A stretch of DNA of 64,000 nt from assembly GCF_020026305.1 (NCBI RefSeq), contig NZ_CP075691.1, positions 1 to 64,000 of the forward strand, written 5' to 3'. Of this stretch, positions 1 through 9,337 are shown in pieces (within the stretch, counting starts at the first letter, position 1; each line of letters starts with the position of its first letter). Both the position numbers and the translations under genes were made by a program. The DNA comes from Streptomyces sp. 135. Lineage in GTDB: Bacteria > Actinomycetota > Actinomycetes > Streptomycetales > Streptomycetaceae. Below the pieces are notes generated by a model, which made no database searches, was not told the DNA's origin, and was given only the letters and a program-made list of their open reading frames with translations.

Positions 1-300
1 GGGCCCACCTGCCCCGCCTGCTGTGCCGTCCGCACCGGCCGCCGTGTGCCCGCCCGCCGGTACCTGGCCCCAGAGCGGGTCTGCGCACGCCACCGGTACT
101 GGCTGCTGTTCCTGCCGGAACCAGCGGCCTGCCCGTGCCTGTTGGCCCGTGCCCGGGTGGTCGACGCCCAGCGACGGCATGTCCGACTGCTGCGCCGCTG
201 CCCGCCGGTGCGCAGGCCTTCGAAATCGCCGCGCTGTCACCGGATCCTGGTGGGGCCAGCCCTGGCCGAACGAGGAGCATCATGGTAAGCCCGTCTCAGG
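1..300 (+). pseudogene. TniQ-like / zinc-finger protein remnant
   Basis: One frame starts outside the window and reads a CPAC pair, then a V-C-x-R-H-R-Y-W-L block near 80-105 and a VDAQRRHVRLLRR block near 160-200. That order (Cys pair, Cys-His-aromatic, AQRRH helix) resembles the zinc-binding part of TniQ-like proteins common in Streptomyces. No open frame continues and neither end is intact, so I treat it as a 3' remnant. The assignment rests on a few residues and could be another Cys/His domain. Confidence 0.3.
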
Positions 301-799
301 CCACCGGCCCTTAAGCGCCGATCCTGGCTGGTGGAAGGTCGCCGCCCGCGACCTGATCACCTATCCAGACCGTCGTCCTCGCACGCCTGCTGGCCGACCG
401 CACCGTGCGAGCGCACCGTCACCGAATCGCGCCGCCATCTCCCCACCGGCTGGGAGAACTACCCGGGCTGCTGGCCGAGCTCGCTGCCCAGCTCGGGCGG
501 CCGTGGCTCGCCACCACCTCGCCACCATCACCCACGGGCCACTGTTCACCTGGGCCTCCTGCGTACGCGCCCAGACCACCTCAACCCCTGCCGCCCGGAA
601 GGCACTGTGGACGGTGCACTCGGCACACCAGCCCCGCCCCCTCAGCGACCTCCTCCCCGCCCCGGCCGCCGACGGCACCCGCCCGCAGCAAAACCCGCCA
701 GACGGCTGCGCGTACAGCCTGCAAGCCGAGCGCGCCTTCGCCCAGGACTCGCGCACGCCCGCGCCTACCACCAGAACACGGACACCTCGCCGTACCCAG

Positions 800-2420
800 G
801 AGACACCCCATGCGGCTATCCGCTGGGCCAATGGCTCGCCAACGCACGCCACCGCCATGCCCCGCAAGCCGCCGCCCTCACCGCGCTGTACCCGTGGTGG
901 AACGCACCCTGGAGCACGCTCTGGCAGCGCACCTGGCACCAGGCCGAACCCACCACCAGACCCACGGCCCGCTCAAAGTAAGCCCGCGGGTTTTCCACCA
1001 CCAGCTACAGCCTCGGCGAATGGCTCTGCAGTGCACCGCTACCCCACCCTCCACCCCGAACAACAACGCCTCCTCCACCCATCGGCATCGACGCCGCAGC
1101 GGCGCCGCCGCAGCAGACGGCGCAACCTCAAAGTCAGCGCCGAAGCCCTCGCCACGCCCGCTCCTACGCCGCCGAACACGGCGGGCTGGCGTCCGTGACC
1201 TCGGCAACCGTCCACGACGGTTTCTGCCTGGGACAGTGGCTCGCCAGCCAGCGCAACCGCTGGCGCACCGGCCACCGGCCCCTGCCCGTAAGCCGCGCCC
1301 AGGCCCTCGCCATCGATCCCTGGTGGTGCCGCCCTGGCACCTGACGTGGCGCGTCACTACCACCGGGCCCAAGGCGCCGCAGTGAGCCGCCGCCTCCAGG
1401 CCGAGAACGGCTTCAATGCCCTCGACGACTCCGGTGCCGCCGACTGGCTGTGGCGCCAGTGCGCCACGTACGACGAGCTCAGCGAGCAGCGGCAACTCAT
1501 CAGCATCACCCCCCAAGTGGCCCGCGCAGCCCGACCTTTGCGTACGACCCCGAGGCCGGGCGCGACCCCGGCCACGGACGTGGAAGACAAGTAAGCCACG
1601 CCACAACAGCTGCAGCCCCTGCGGCTCTTCCGGGTCGACGCCGCACTCGGCGTGCCACCGAGCGGGCGTCCCCAAGCCCGCAGCCGCCTCGGGCACCGAC
1701 CCGATCTGAAGCCGGGCTTCGAGACGGCGCTGGCACTCCGGGCCTGGCACGCTGAGCACGGCCACCTCGCAGCTCCCGTGACACCCCTGCGACGGCTACC
1801 CGCTGGGCATGTGGCTGTTCAGCCAGCGCAACCGCGCCAAACAACGCGCCCGAGCGGGTGCCGCCCTCACCCCTGACCGAGCTCACAGCGATCGACCCTG
1901 GTGGAACCCGCCCTGGGACCTGCACTGGCAACGCAACTACTACCGCGCCCGCGACCACATCAATGCGGGCCGCCCTAACCCGCCGCGCTGACCCCTCCCC
2001 AGCACCGTTCTGGGAAGCTGGGTCACCAGGCCTGCCTGCAATACCCCAGCTCCCCGGCCAGCGGCACACTCCTGACGCTGATCGGCATCACGCCTGAGTC
2101 GCCCACGCACCGCCGCGCGCACCCCTGGCGCACCGCGGTCGAACACGCGCAAACCTTCGCCGACACCCGGCCACCTCGCCGTCCCCGCGACACCACCAGG
2201 ACGGCTTCCCACTCGGCCGATGGCTGAACAAGCAGCGCTACCGCACAAAAAACAGGCCCCCACCCAGCCCGCTCTGACCGCCATCGACCCTGGGTGGAAC
2301 CCGCCCTGGGGCATGGTCTGGCAACACGGCTACCAACGGGCCCGCACCCAACCCCACACCTGCCAACCGCCGCTGGCTGACCAACAACACGCGACCTGGC
2401 CACTCCTCCACCCCGACCAA
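800..2420 (+). pseudogene. Decayed helicase-associated (HA) repeat protein
   Basis: At least four degenerate copies of the helicase-associated repeat are visible in different frames. The signature is G-x-x-LG-x-WL-x-xQR followed by a PWWNPPW/W-x-x-x-WQR block. Copies lie near 817-960 (YPLGQWLAN, PWWNAPW), 1221-1350 (FCLGQWLASQRNR, DPWWCRPW), 1790-1985 (YPLGMWLFSQRNRAK, PWWNPPWDLHWQRNYYRA) and 2180-2340 (GWNPPWGMVWQ). Between copies one and two of these, a NALDDSGAADWLWRQCATYD segment (1413-1475) is typical of the linker in these proteins. Frames change repeatedly and no helicase core is present. In Streptomyces such proteins are often encoded near chromosome or plasmid ends. Region 390-800 shows no recognisable domain. 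Confidence 0.6.
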
Positions 2421-2499
2421 CAACACCTCCTCCCACAACGGGCCTCATCAGCATCTGAATCCCGTAAGCAGCGGCGCCATCCGCCCTGGGCGGCCGCCC

Positions 2500-2950
2500 C
2501 CTCAACCAGCAGCGATCGGCGAGAACTTCCGGGACTGATCTGGCCGAACAGGTCCCAAGGCGCTGCGATGCCCGATACTGGTGGCACGTCCGGCGTGCCT
2601 GAAGAAACGCACCGGCCGACGAGTAAGAGAAGGCGGCGCGGAAAAGGTTAATGAACCGGCAAGGGCTTTATCAGCATTCTTTTTGTTACGAACGCGATAT
2701 AGCCCACCCTGCCAAAAAAAAGCCTCCCCGCAAGACCCGCCGAAAACCCCTCTAAACGACCCCACGGGAACGGCGAACCGCGCCCCAAGGGGCTAACAGC
2801 CTGCCGTAGAACAACACCGGCCCGCCCTACGGCGGCCGGCCTGTATGCCCTCACATCACGGCACCTGTGCCGCCTCTCCCCGTCCAGCCGTGCCCACACG
2901 GCTCGTTCAAACATGAGGCGGCCCAGCCGTCACGTGCTGGAAGGAATCCA
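2500..2950. other. Intergenic stretch, no gene seen
   Basis: The sequence holds a lower-GC patch around 2640-2730, including a run of eight A residues, and no frame with convincing codon bias. It separates the decayed helicase-repeat array from the small membrane ORF. Confidence 0.4.
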
Positions 2951-2954
2951 CGCG

Positions 2955-3584
2955 ATGAACTCGTCCTCCCTCGGCCCCATCGCCGGCCTTCTGGCCGGAC
3001 TCCCCGCCGTCCTCGCCGGCGCCCTGGGCGGCGCACCCTGGTGGGCCGTCGGAGCCATCGTCATCGCGGCATACCTCGCCGTCCCCCTCACCAGCCTGAT
3101 CCTCGAACACTCACGACAACGAAAAGGAACACTGGTCGATGAGAAATTCGCAGCCACACTCGACCAGATAACAGACCCCGAAAAAATCACAGCCATCATC
3201 AGCTACCGGCAAGCCACAGCCCCCCCCGCCACCCCAGCCACCACCCGACCCGCCACCAGGGCACTACCCCCGCGAATCCCGACAGCGGCAGCCGGTCACC
3301 GGCGTCCGCATAGACGAGGTTGCGGGCAGACCACCTTCCCTCGGTGCTGCGGCTCCGATCGAGTGCCGGCGCCCGCTGAGCTGGGCGAGGGCAACGCCGC
3401 CTCACGCGGCAGGGCCCAAGCAGATCTGCTCCGGGCCCTGCCGCGTGGTGTTGGGCCGCAACGTCAGGCGGGAGGAAGCCCGCGAAGCACCAGCCCGGTA
3501 TACGCGCCGAGCACGCTTCCAGCGCTGAGGCAGCCCGGGCCGGGATCCGCTGCGGCCTCGGGTTCGACCCTCTCTTGCCGGTGA
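2955..3584 (+). CDS. Small membrane protein, 3' part doubtful
   Basis: An ATG at 2955 follows a GGAAGGA ribosome-binding site. The first ~85 residues look coding: a short polar start (MNSSSLGPIAG), a hydrophobic Ala/Gly/Leu stretch, a second hydrophobic helix (VGAIVIAAYLAVPLTSLI), then a charged segment with DEKFAATLDQITDPEKI. Beyond about residue 95 the frame becomes Pro/Arg-rich and loses codon character, suggesting a frameshift or fusion to foreign sequence. The intact gene was probably about 100 residues with two membrane segments. Family unknown. Confidence 0.4.
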   Translation: MNSSSLGPIAGLLAGLPAVLAGALGGAPWWAVGAIVIAAYLAVPLTSLILEHSRQRKGTLVDEKFAATLDQITDPEKITAIISYRQATAPPATPATTRPATRALPPRIPTAAAGHRRPHRRGCGQTTFPRCCGSDRVPAPAELGEGNAASRGRAQADLLRALPRGVGPQRQAGGSPRSTSPVYAPSTLPALRQPGPGSAAASGSTLSCR

Positions 3585-3614
3585 GCACTCCTTGCCGCCG
3601 TCATGGGTCAGCTC

Positions 3615-4442
3615 AGGTCGCGGTATCCACCGTGGCAGCATCCACCCACCTGGCCAAGATGCTGAACGCGCGAGCTGTTCAGAGCCTCGTGTTCTTCCAG
3701 CTCATCGCCTTCTTCATGGGCGATGGGATTGCGGATGGCCGAGTAGACGCCGCGTGCGAAGTTGCCAGCACCGTCGTGACGGTTCTTGAAGTGTCACCCC
3801 GTCGTCAACGCTCAGGCGCAGACGCGGATGCCCGGTGGTGGGAGCATTGGTGGAAAAGGCGTCAGAAGAGCTTCGCCTCGGAGGATCCCTCCGTGCGAGC
3901 TTTGCCTGTGCCTGAGCGTTGATGGCCCGGGCGGCGGCTGACCGCCTCACGGAAGTGGCCGCTGCTCCACAGACCAGCGACGCTGCCCCAGACCCACAGG
4001 TGAAGCGTCGCGGCGTCGGCTGAGTGCTCCGCTGCCCAGGTTCTCCTGCAGCTCCTGCTCAGCCCAAAGTGCAACCGCACGATTGGCTGCCTCACGGTGG
4101 CGCCACATGGGCTGCTTCTTCGCCTCTTCCCAGTCAGCCGTTCGCCAGTCTGGTATCACCCGGTCAGGATCCGCTCCACGATCTGAGCCGCCGCCTGCAC
4201 CTCGGGCTTGGGGTTGTTGAACTTGTAGTAAGCCGACCGAGTTCGGCGGGCTTGGGACGTAAGGTTGCTGCGGTGACGAGGAAGCTTTTCAACTTCCCGA
4301 TCGCCCACTCCTGTTCATCTGCGTCATGCCTGATGCTGCCGCATACCACCGACATCAGCGCCTGCCTGATCGAGGACGGCGAGGCGAGCGGACAGCCGTC
4401 GCGACTGCGACGTGAGCGGGCGGCCACGGACACAGCCATGGG
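3615..4442 (-). pseudogene. TIGR02391 (Ymh-type) family protein, frameshifted
   Basis: Read on the minus strand through several frames, the segment gives LWSSGHFREAV, then ARAINAQAQAKLARRD, then AFSTNAPTTGHPRLRL, then GVYSAIRNPIAHEE and, after another shift, LAFSILARWVDAA. This order (aromatic-G-x-(F/Y)-R-E-A, Ala-rich helix, GxPRLRL, RNPxAHE) is the signature of the TIGR02391/Hypoth_Ymh family, often found next to defence or mobile genes. At least three frameshifts separate the blocks, so no full product is expected. Upstream, 4164-4439 may hold the N-terminal part (WAIGKLKSFLVTAA). Confidence 0.6.
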
Positions 4443-4444
4443 TG

Positions 4445-5286
4445 CTGGAAGAGCCGCAACCGGCCACCACGTAACCGGTGTTGCGCCATCGCTGGACAGC
4501 GCCCGATCCCCAGGGCCCCTGCTGTGTCCGGAGACCGGTCAGTGAGGTTCGGCGGCACAAGTGGCCCTCAGGGCAGGTAAGCCATCGAGGTGAGCTGGTG
4601 GCCAAGTGTCGGCGGCGACCCGCGCCAGGATCATGGCGCGGGTCGTCCAGAGTGCACCACATTTCAACGATCACTGAACCTGAGCCATGCGCCAGCGCAG
4701 AAGACACAACCTGATCAGCACCGCCCGCTGTGACAAAACTGCGTCAGAAGACCACGAACGACCTGACACCCCATGAACGCACTGCCACCGAGGCACCCGC
4801 TCGGCCTGACCACGAGCCAACCAAGGCCGCGCACCAAACTGATCAGCCCAGGCCAGACCACACACCTATGATCACAAGCACCGCTCCTGGATAAACGCGC
4901 TGCGCGAGCTGGGCATGGAGTGGGCGTAGAGGAGAGGGGCCTCCCCTGGTGCCCCTGACAACGGACCGGGCGCACTGGCTCTGGGCGGTTCTCCGGGCGG
5001 CGTCACGCGTCGAGTGTTGCACGATCTGCGAGGGAGCCCTGGGCTGGTCCCTCATTTTGAAACGATCAGTAAGTCTATACGTTGGGGCGCAATTCCTCAC
5101 TCCAGGTTGAGGGACCACCTTAGCGTTTTCCGTAAATTAACTACGACATGCCCGCTGGCCTGCTTTCTTCCATCGCTATCCGGTGAGGGTCACTATTCAC
5201 AGGTCCTGTGTCTACATGGGCAGCGAACTGCGTGGGGAGGATGGGTAGCGCAATGGGTTGTTCCTTCTCAAAAAAGGATCTGAGTA
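4445..5286. other. Gene-poor stretch, possible promoter at the right end
   Basis: No frame here keeps recognisable protein sequence. 5060-5280 is clearly lower in GC than the surroundings and lies directly before the methyltransferase pseudogene, so it may hold that gene's former promoter. I see no reliable -35/-10 pair. Confidence 0.3.
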
Positions 5287-6139
5287 TGACGAGCAGTCTG
5301 ACTCCCGGTGGCCTTACCCCGAACCCGGCCGACAGCACGCCAGTGATCCGAACCGACCTGGAACGTGCTTCTGGGAGTCTACAACGCCAAGGCCGACGGA
5401 GACGTACTCAACCTGAGCACTGGTCGCGACAATGACATCCACCACCACCTACGGAATAGGCCAGTTCGATCCACTGTTTAGACACCCCTCCTGAGAAGCG
5501 GGAGGAGGCCATTCTGGCCGAGATGCACCGGCTGGAGAACGACGGGGTGCTGCCTGGGCGACTCGGCCCGTCAGGCCCACCGACCGGGTGATGGACGCCG
5601 GATCAGGCCGCGGCAGCGCCTTCATGACTCACGACCGGTTCGGCTGCGCGGTCGACGGGTCAACATCTCCACGTACCAGCTCAGGTTCGCGAGACAAGCC
5701 GCCGCGCATGCGTGGATGCGCGGATCGGTGCGTTCCACTATCAGAACATGGTGGTCACCGACTTCCCGGACGGTCACTTCGACCGGGTCTACAGCGAGAC
5801 CACCATGCTGATCGACGACGAACGAAGGATTTGCCGAGTTCGCCCGTCTACTGCGTCCGGGTGGTATACGGCGATGACGTGGTGCGCGAGCAGTAACGCC
5901 CAGGACGCGTCGGTGACGGCCATCAACAACTTCTACCGGTGCCTCATCCACTCCCGCAGCGGTACTTCACCGCGCTGTCCGACAGCAAACCTCGCCATCA
6001 ACCAGGTCTCGGACATCACCGCCCAGGCAATCCCGTACTGGCAGCTCCGCATCCACTCCAAGCACCGCAACGGGGCCGAACAGCTTTCGCCCGACGCCTA
6101 CGCCAGGTGCACTGCGCTACCTGGTGATCAGCGCCGATA
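5287..6139 (+). pseudogene. Terpenoid C-methyltransferase (GPP 2-C-methyltransferase-like), frameshifted
   Basis: Successive frames give an N-terminal D-x-LNLSTGRDNDIHHH block, YGIGQFDPLF, KREEAILAEMHRLEN, the SAM-binding DAGSGRG (5592), FGCAVDG and NISTYQ, then QNMVVTDFPDGHFDRVYS, MTWCAS, AVTAINNFYRC, NQVSDITAQAIPYWQLR and YLVISADK. The order matches geranyl-diphosphate C-methyltransferases of the 2-methylisoborneol pathway, which carry an LxxGDxxGLYHHHYGIG block and end in YVLIAADRV; these are SAM enzymes that methylate a prenyl diphosphate before cyclisation. Several frameshifts and an early stop make it non-functional. No terpene cyclase is nearby. A sterol-type C-methyltransferase relative is the main alternative. 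Confidence 0.65.
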
Positions 6140-6289
6140 AGGTATAGACCGCTTGCCCGCAGTTGAGGGTAGGCCGCGTTGAAGGCAACATCAGCGGGTG
6201 GACCAGCGAAAGTAAGACCGCAGGCCCACCTCGGGGATCCTAATTCCCGCAGATATCATACCTAGTTCCTCCAGTAGAATTCGTTAGGT

Positions 6290-6990
6290 GTGTTTGGCGG
6301 CGGTGTCCGGCCGGGAGGCACGGTGGGGGTATGGACATGCGGCAAGTGGAGGTTCTGCGGGTTTAGCCGAGTTCGTGGCGGATGTGTTCGCGCCGTTCCC
6401 GGAAGGACCAACGCGCGAAGGGCGACTGCTACCTGCGAGTTGATGCTGCACGGGCGGCGCAAGTCGATCCAGCCGATGGCCGAGCGGCTGCCGGACGGCA
6501 ACCAGCAGAACCTGCAGCAGTGCGTCAACCACTCACCGTGGGATCCGGAGCCGGTACAGCGGCGGATCGCCGAGCGGATGATGCCGCTGATCAGCCCGGA
6601 CGCCTTCAGGGGTCGACGATGTGTCCTTCCCAAGGACGGCCGGATGTCGGTCGCTGTCACCCGCCAGTACTGCGGTGCTTTGGGTAAGCAGGCGAACTCC
6701 CAGGCCGCGGTCAGCGACACCGCCTCCGTCCTCTTGAGGTGGCGGTTGTTCCTGCCGTGGGAGGCAGAGAGTCAGCGGCAGCAGCCTGCGGGTTCAGATT
6801 ACGCGCGGCATCGGGGAAGCGGCGGCTGGCGCTGGATGTCCTGGACGGTAAGCCGAGTGGGGCCTGACCCGCTGGTGGTGGTTGCCGACGCCGGATACGG
6901 CCAAAGTCACCACTCCCGCGCCGGAACGGACCAGGCGCATCGGCGCACCCGCCTTCCTCGCTACCGCGACCCGGCTCACCGGTGAGAGAC
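6290..6990 (+). pseudogene. IS701 family transposase, N-terminal part, frameshifted
   Basis: Frames give FVADVFAPFPRKDQRAKGD, then LMLHGRRKSIQPMAERLPDG, QQFVNHSPWDPEPVQRRIA-like sequence, LPKDGRMSVAVTRQYCGALG and, further on, DPLVVVADAGYGQ. This is the N-terminal helical region, first catalytic neighbourhood and GYG block of IS701-type DDE transposases (NHSPWD and RQYCG are characteristic). At least three frame changes occur and the C-terminal third is missing after about 6990. It is a remnant without visible inverted ends. Confidence 0.7.
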
Positions 6991-7084
6991 CTGGTCATGG
7001 CAGCCGGACGCAGGTCGCTGCAATGCTGCACCGGGCGGCAGGGCAGCCGCAGCTCGATGACCAGCCCCTTCATCGTCGCCGACG

Positions 7085-7242
7085 AGTACCGCTGGGCTGG
7101 GATGTCGCCGACGCCTCACCGGTCATCGGCGCGGTGACCTTCCTCCTCTCCCACTGGCCGCGAAGTCACCGGCACGGTGGTGCACGTCGACGGCGGCTTT
7201 CACGCAACAGGCGTGGCCCGCCCGGCTCGGCAGGACCTGTAA
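7085..7242 (+). pseudogene. Short-chain dehydrogenase / enoyl-ACP reductase C-terminal fragment
   Basis: The frame from 7089 reads PLGWDVADASPV then AVTFLLSHW, and after one shift EVTGTVVHVDGGFHATG, ending at TAA (7240-7242). FLLS followed by TGxxxHVDGG is the C-terminal hallmark of SDR enzymes, and GW-D at this distance suggests a FabI-type reductase. Only the last ~50 residues remain, directly after the IS701 remnant. Confidence 0.5.
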
Positions 7243-7299
7243 CCGCTCCGCGGGCCCGACACCTCACTGGAGGTCTGATGAACGGATCACAGCCCTACC

Positions 7300-7331
7300 G
7301 ACTCGACGGATCCCGCGGGATCCGTCGAGTC
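7300..7331. repeat. Perfect 32-bp palindrome
   Basis: The 16-bp half-site GACTCGACGGATCCCG is followed directly by its exact reverse complement. It sits between two SDR tail fragments. It could be a hairpin or terminator, or a junction made when the fragments were joined. Confidence 0.6.
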
Positions 7332-7580
7332 ACTCCTGCAGGGCGTGCACGCCAACGCGGCACCGTCCGACCTGCTGATGCGTCATGCGCCTCTCGCACG
7401 CTGGGCCGATCCCGAGGAGGTGGCTGCCCCGTGTTCCTGACGTCGCCAGCGGCATCGCTTCATCACCAGGCACACCTGGTGATCGACGGCGGTCTGACAG
7501 TGTCGCACGGCAGGCTGGCCGATGTCGCGGCACCGCAGGCGATGGCGGCAGCAGCGGCGAGCAGCAGGAGTGCCACGTGA
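7332..7580 (+). pseudogene. Second SDR oxidoreductase C-terminal fragment
   Basis: One frame reads HAPLARWADPEEVAAP and, after a +1 change, VFLTSPAASLHHQAHLVIDGG. RW-x-x-PEE-(I/V)-A followed by FL-x-S-x-A-S...VIDGG is the standard SDR C-terminus. It differs in sequence from the fragment at 7085-7242, so two different SDR genes have been reduced to tails side by side. Confidence 0.55.
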
Positions 7581-7599
7581 CCGCCGACGGCAGCCGTGC

Positions 7600-8871
7600 C
7601 GTCCCCTGGGCCGCCTGAGCGCCAGGACAGTCTCATGTGGCGGCTGGAGACGCACACGACGTCTGGCCCGTCGTCCTCCTGCTGCTCATTCTCGACAGGG
7701 AGGTCGACGACGGGCCCTGTGGGTGGCACCGTCAGGCGGCCGAACATCTGCCGAGGATGGCCGCGCGGGTCACGAGCCCGCGGCGGCCCGGGCGCGCCCG
7801 CTGGAGCCGTACCCTCCTTCGACCCGGCCCGTCACCTCCGGCGGGTGCGGGCGCCCGGAAAAGCCGCTCGGGCGGAGGTACTACACCTCGCCGAACGCTT
7901 CGGCGAGACTCCTTTCGTTTCGGCTCGTCCGCCCTGGGAGTGCCTGGTGGTCGACAGGCTCGACCACGGCCGGTCCGCCTACATCCTCAAGATCTCACGC
8001 CATTGCCGACGGGCTGCGGCTGGGGAACTGTTCCTGCGCCAGGCCGCCGCCGCTCCATGATGTACGCGTCCGGCCCCGGGAGGACACGGGCCACGGAACA
8101 GGTACCGGTCCCCGCGGTCTGCCCGCCACCGCCCGCCGCGTGGCACAGGCGATGCGCTTCGGCAACCGCCTCTGGCACGACGTGCGCGACCTGCCCAGAG
8201 CTCCGAAGGGCTCCGGTGACGGTGTCGAGCGCCGCTACTTCGCGGTGGACCTGCCGATGACCCTGCTGCGGAACTCTCACGCACTGCGGGCAGGACCGTG
8301 CAGGACGCACTCGTCGCCGGGCTGGTCGAGGGCTGTCGGCGCTACAACGCACGCCAGGACGTCGAACGCTCCGCATAAGGGTGCTGTCCCCCTACGGCCG
8401 GGCACCGCTCCGACGCCACGACGCCAGCCCCATGGGCAACCACTGGTTCGTCATCCGCTTCGAGGTTCCCTCCGACCTGTCCGACACAGCCAGCCGGATC
8501 GCGGCGGGCCGCGCCGCGGTCAACGGCGTGTACAACCGGGACGCACTGGACTGGATGGGAGGTGTCGCCCGGGTGGCACCGTTGCTGCCGTCCAGATGGC
8601 TTCAGTGGTCCTTCCGGCTCTTCGCCGCGTCGCACGACTTCGTCATCAGCAACATGCCCGGCCCCCGGACCACCCTCCAAGTGGCGGGAACAGACGTCGA
8701 CCAGGTCTACGGCATCGCCCCGACCCTGGGCGCCGCCGTCACAGCCACCACCGTGTCCTACCGGGACACCTGCCACGTGCTGCTCAATGTCGATCCCGCC
8801 GTGGTGGACGACACCGCGTTCTTCCGGACTGCCTGTGCAGCAGGCTGTTCGAGGTGACCTCCGGTGCGTAG
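7600..8871 (+). pseudogene. WS/DGAT family acyltransferase, frameshifted
   Basis: Frames give SFDPARHLRRVRAPG, then AERFGETPF, VVDRLDHGRSAYILKISHAI with a degraded HHxxxDG-type active-site block (HAIADGLRL, one His lost), MRFGNRLWHDVRDL, a LSPYGRAPLRRHD region, and a long clean segment 8440-8857 with MGNHWFVIRFEVPSD and DFVISNMPGPRT. This is the layout of wax-ester synthase/diacylglycerol acyltransferases, which transfer acyl-CoA to alcohols or diacylglycerol; the NxPGP motif is diagnostic. Frame changes near 7990, 8270 and 8370 inactivate it. The final frame ends at 8871. Confidence 0.65.
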
Positions 8872-9122
8872 CCGACGGGTGCTCGTCGTCACGGCGGGCC
8901 CGGCCGACGGGGACGAGGGCCACGTGCCGCAGAGCCCCGTCCGCAGCCACTGTCACGCGGCGCCGCACCGAGTAAGCCGACCTTCGGGTGCGCGGGGCAG
9001 CCGGCGCGCGGGGCCTCAGGGGCACGGCGGCCGCCACCCGTCGGACGTGTTCATCAGGGCTCGCTTTCAGCTCGGATAGGAAATGAGGGCCTGTCCGGGA
9101 ATGCGCTTGGGGGCCGGTCACA

Positions 9123-9153
9123 TGAGCCAAAGCACGACTGTTGTCACCTCGGG
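9123..9153 (+). repeat. Left terminal inverted repeat
   Basis: The sequence begins TGAGCCAAAGCACGAC and continues through GTTGTCACCT. It pairs with 11363-11393 at about 26 of 31 positions, and TCACA lies immediately outside it. Further TTGTCA copies follow at 9194, 9217 and 9246, giving a multi-site left end. Confidence 0.8.
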
Positions 9154-9337
9154 CTACACCAACCTGCAAGTTCCCGTGAACGAGGCCCCGTAGTTGTCAT
9201 TGGTGAAGCAAGCCGCTTGTCACCAGCCCGCGCGAAGCAGGGAAGTTGTCACCACCCAGTCCTGCGGTCCTGCACAGGCGCATTTCTCGATGACAGGATG
9301 TTCGTCGGGAGCCGATCTGCGAGTCACGGGGGTATGA

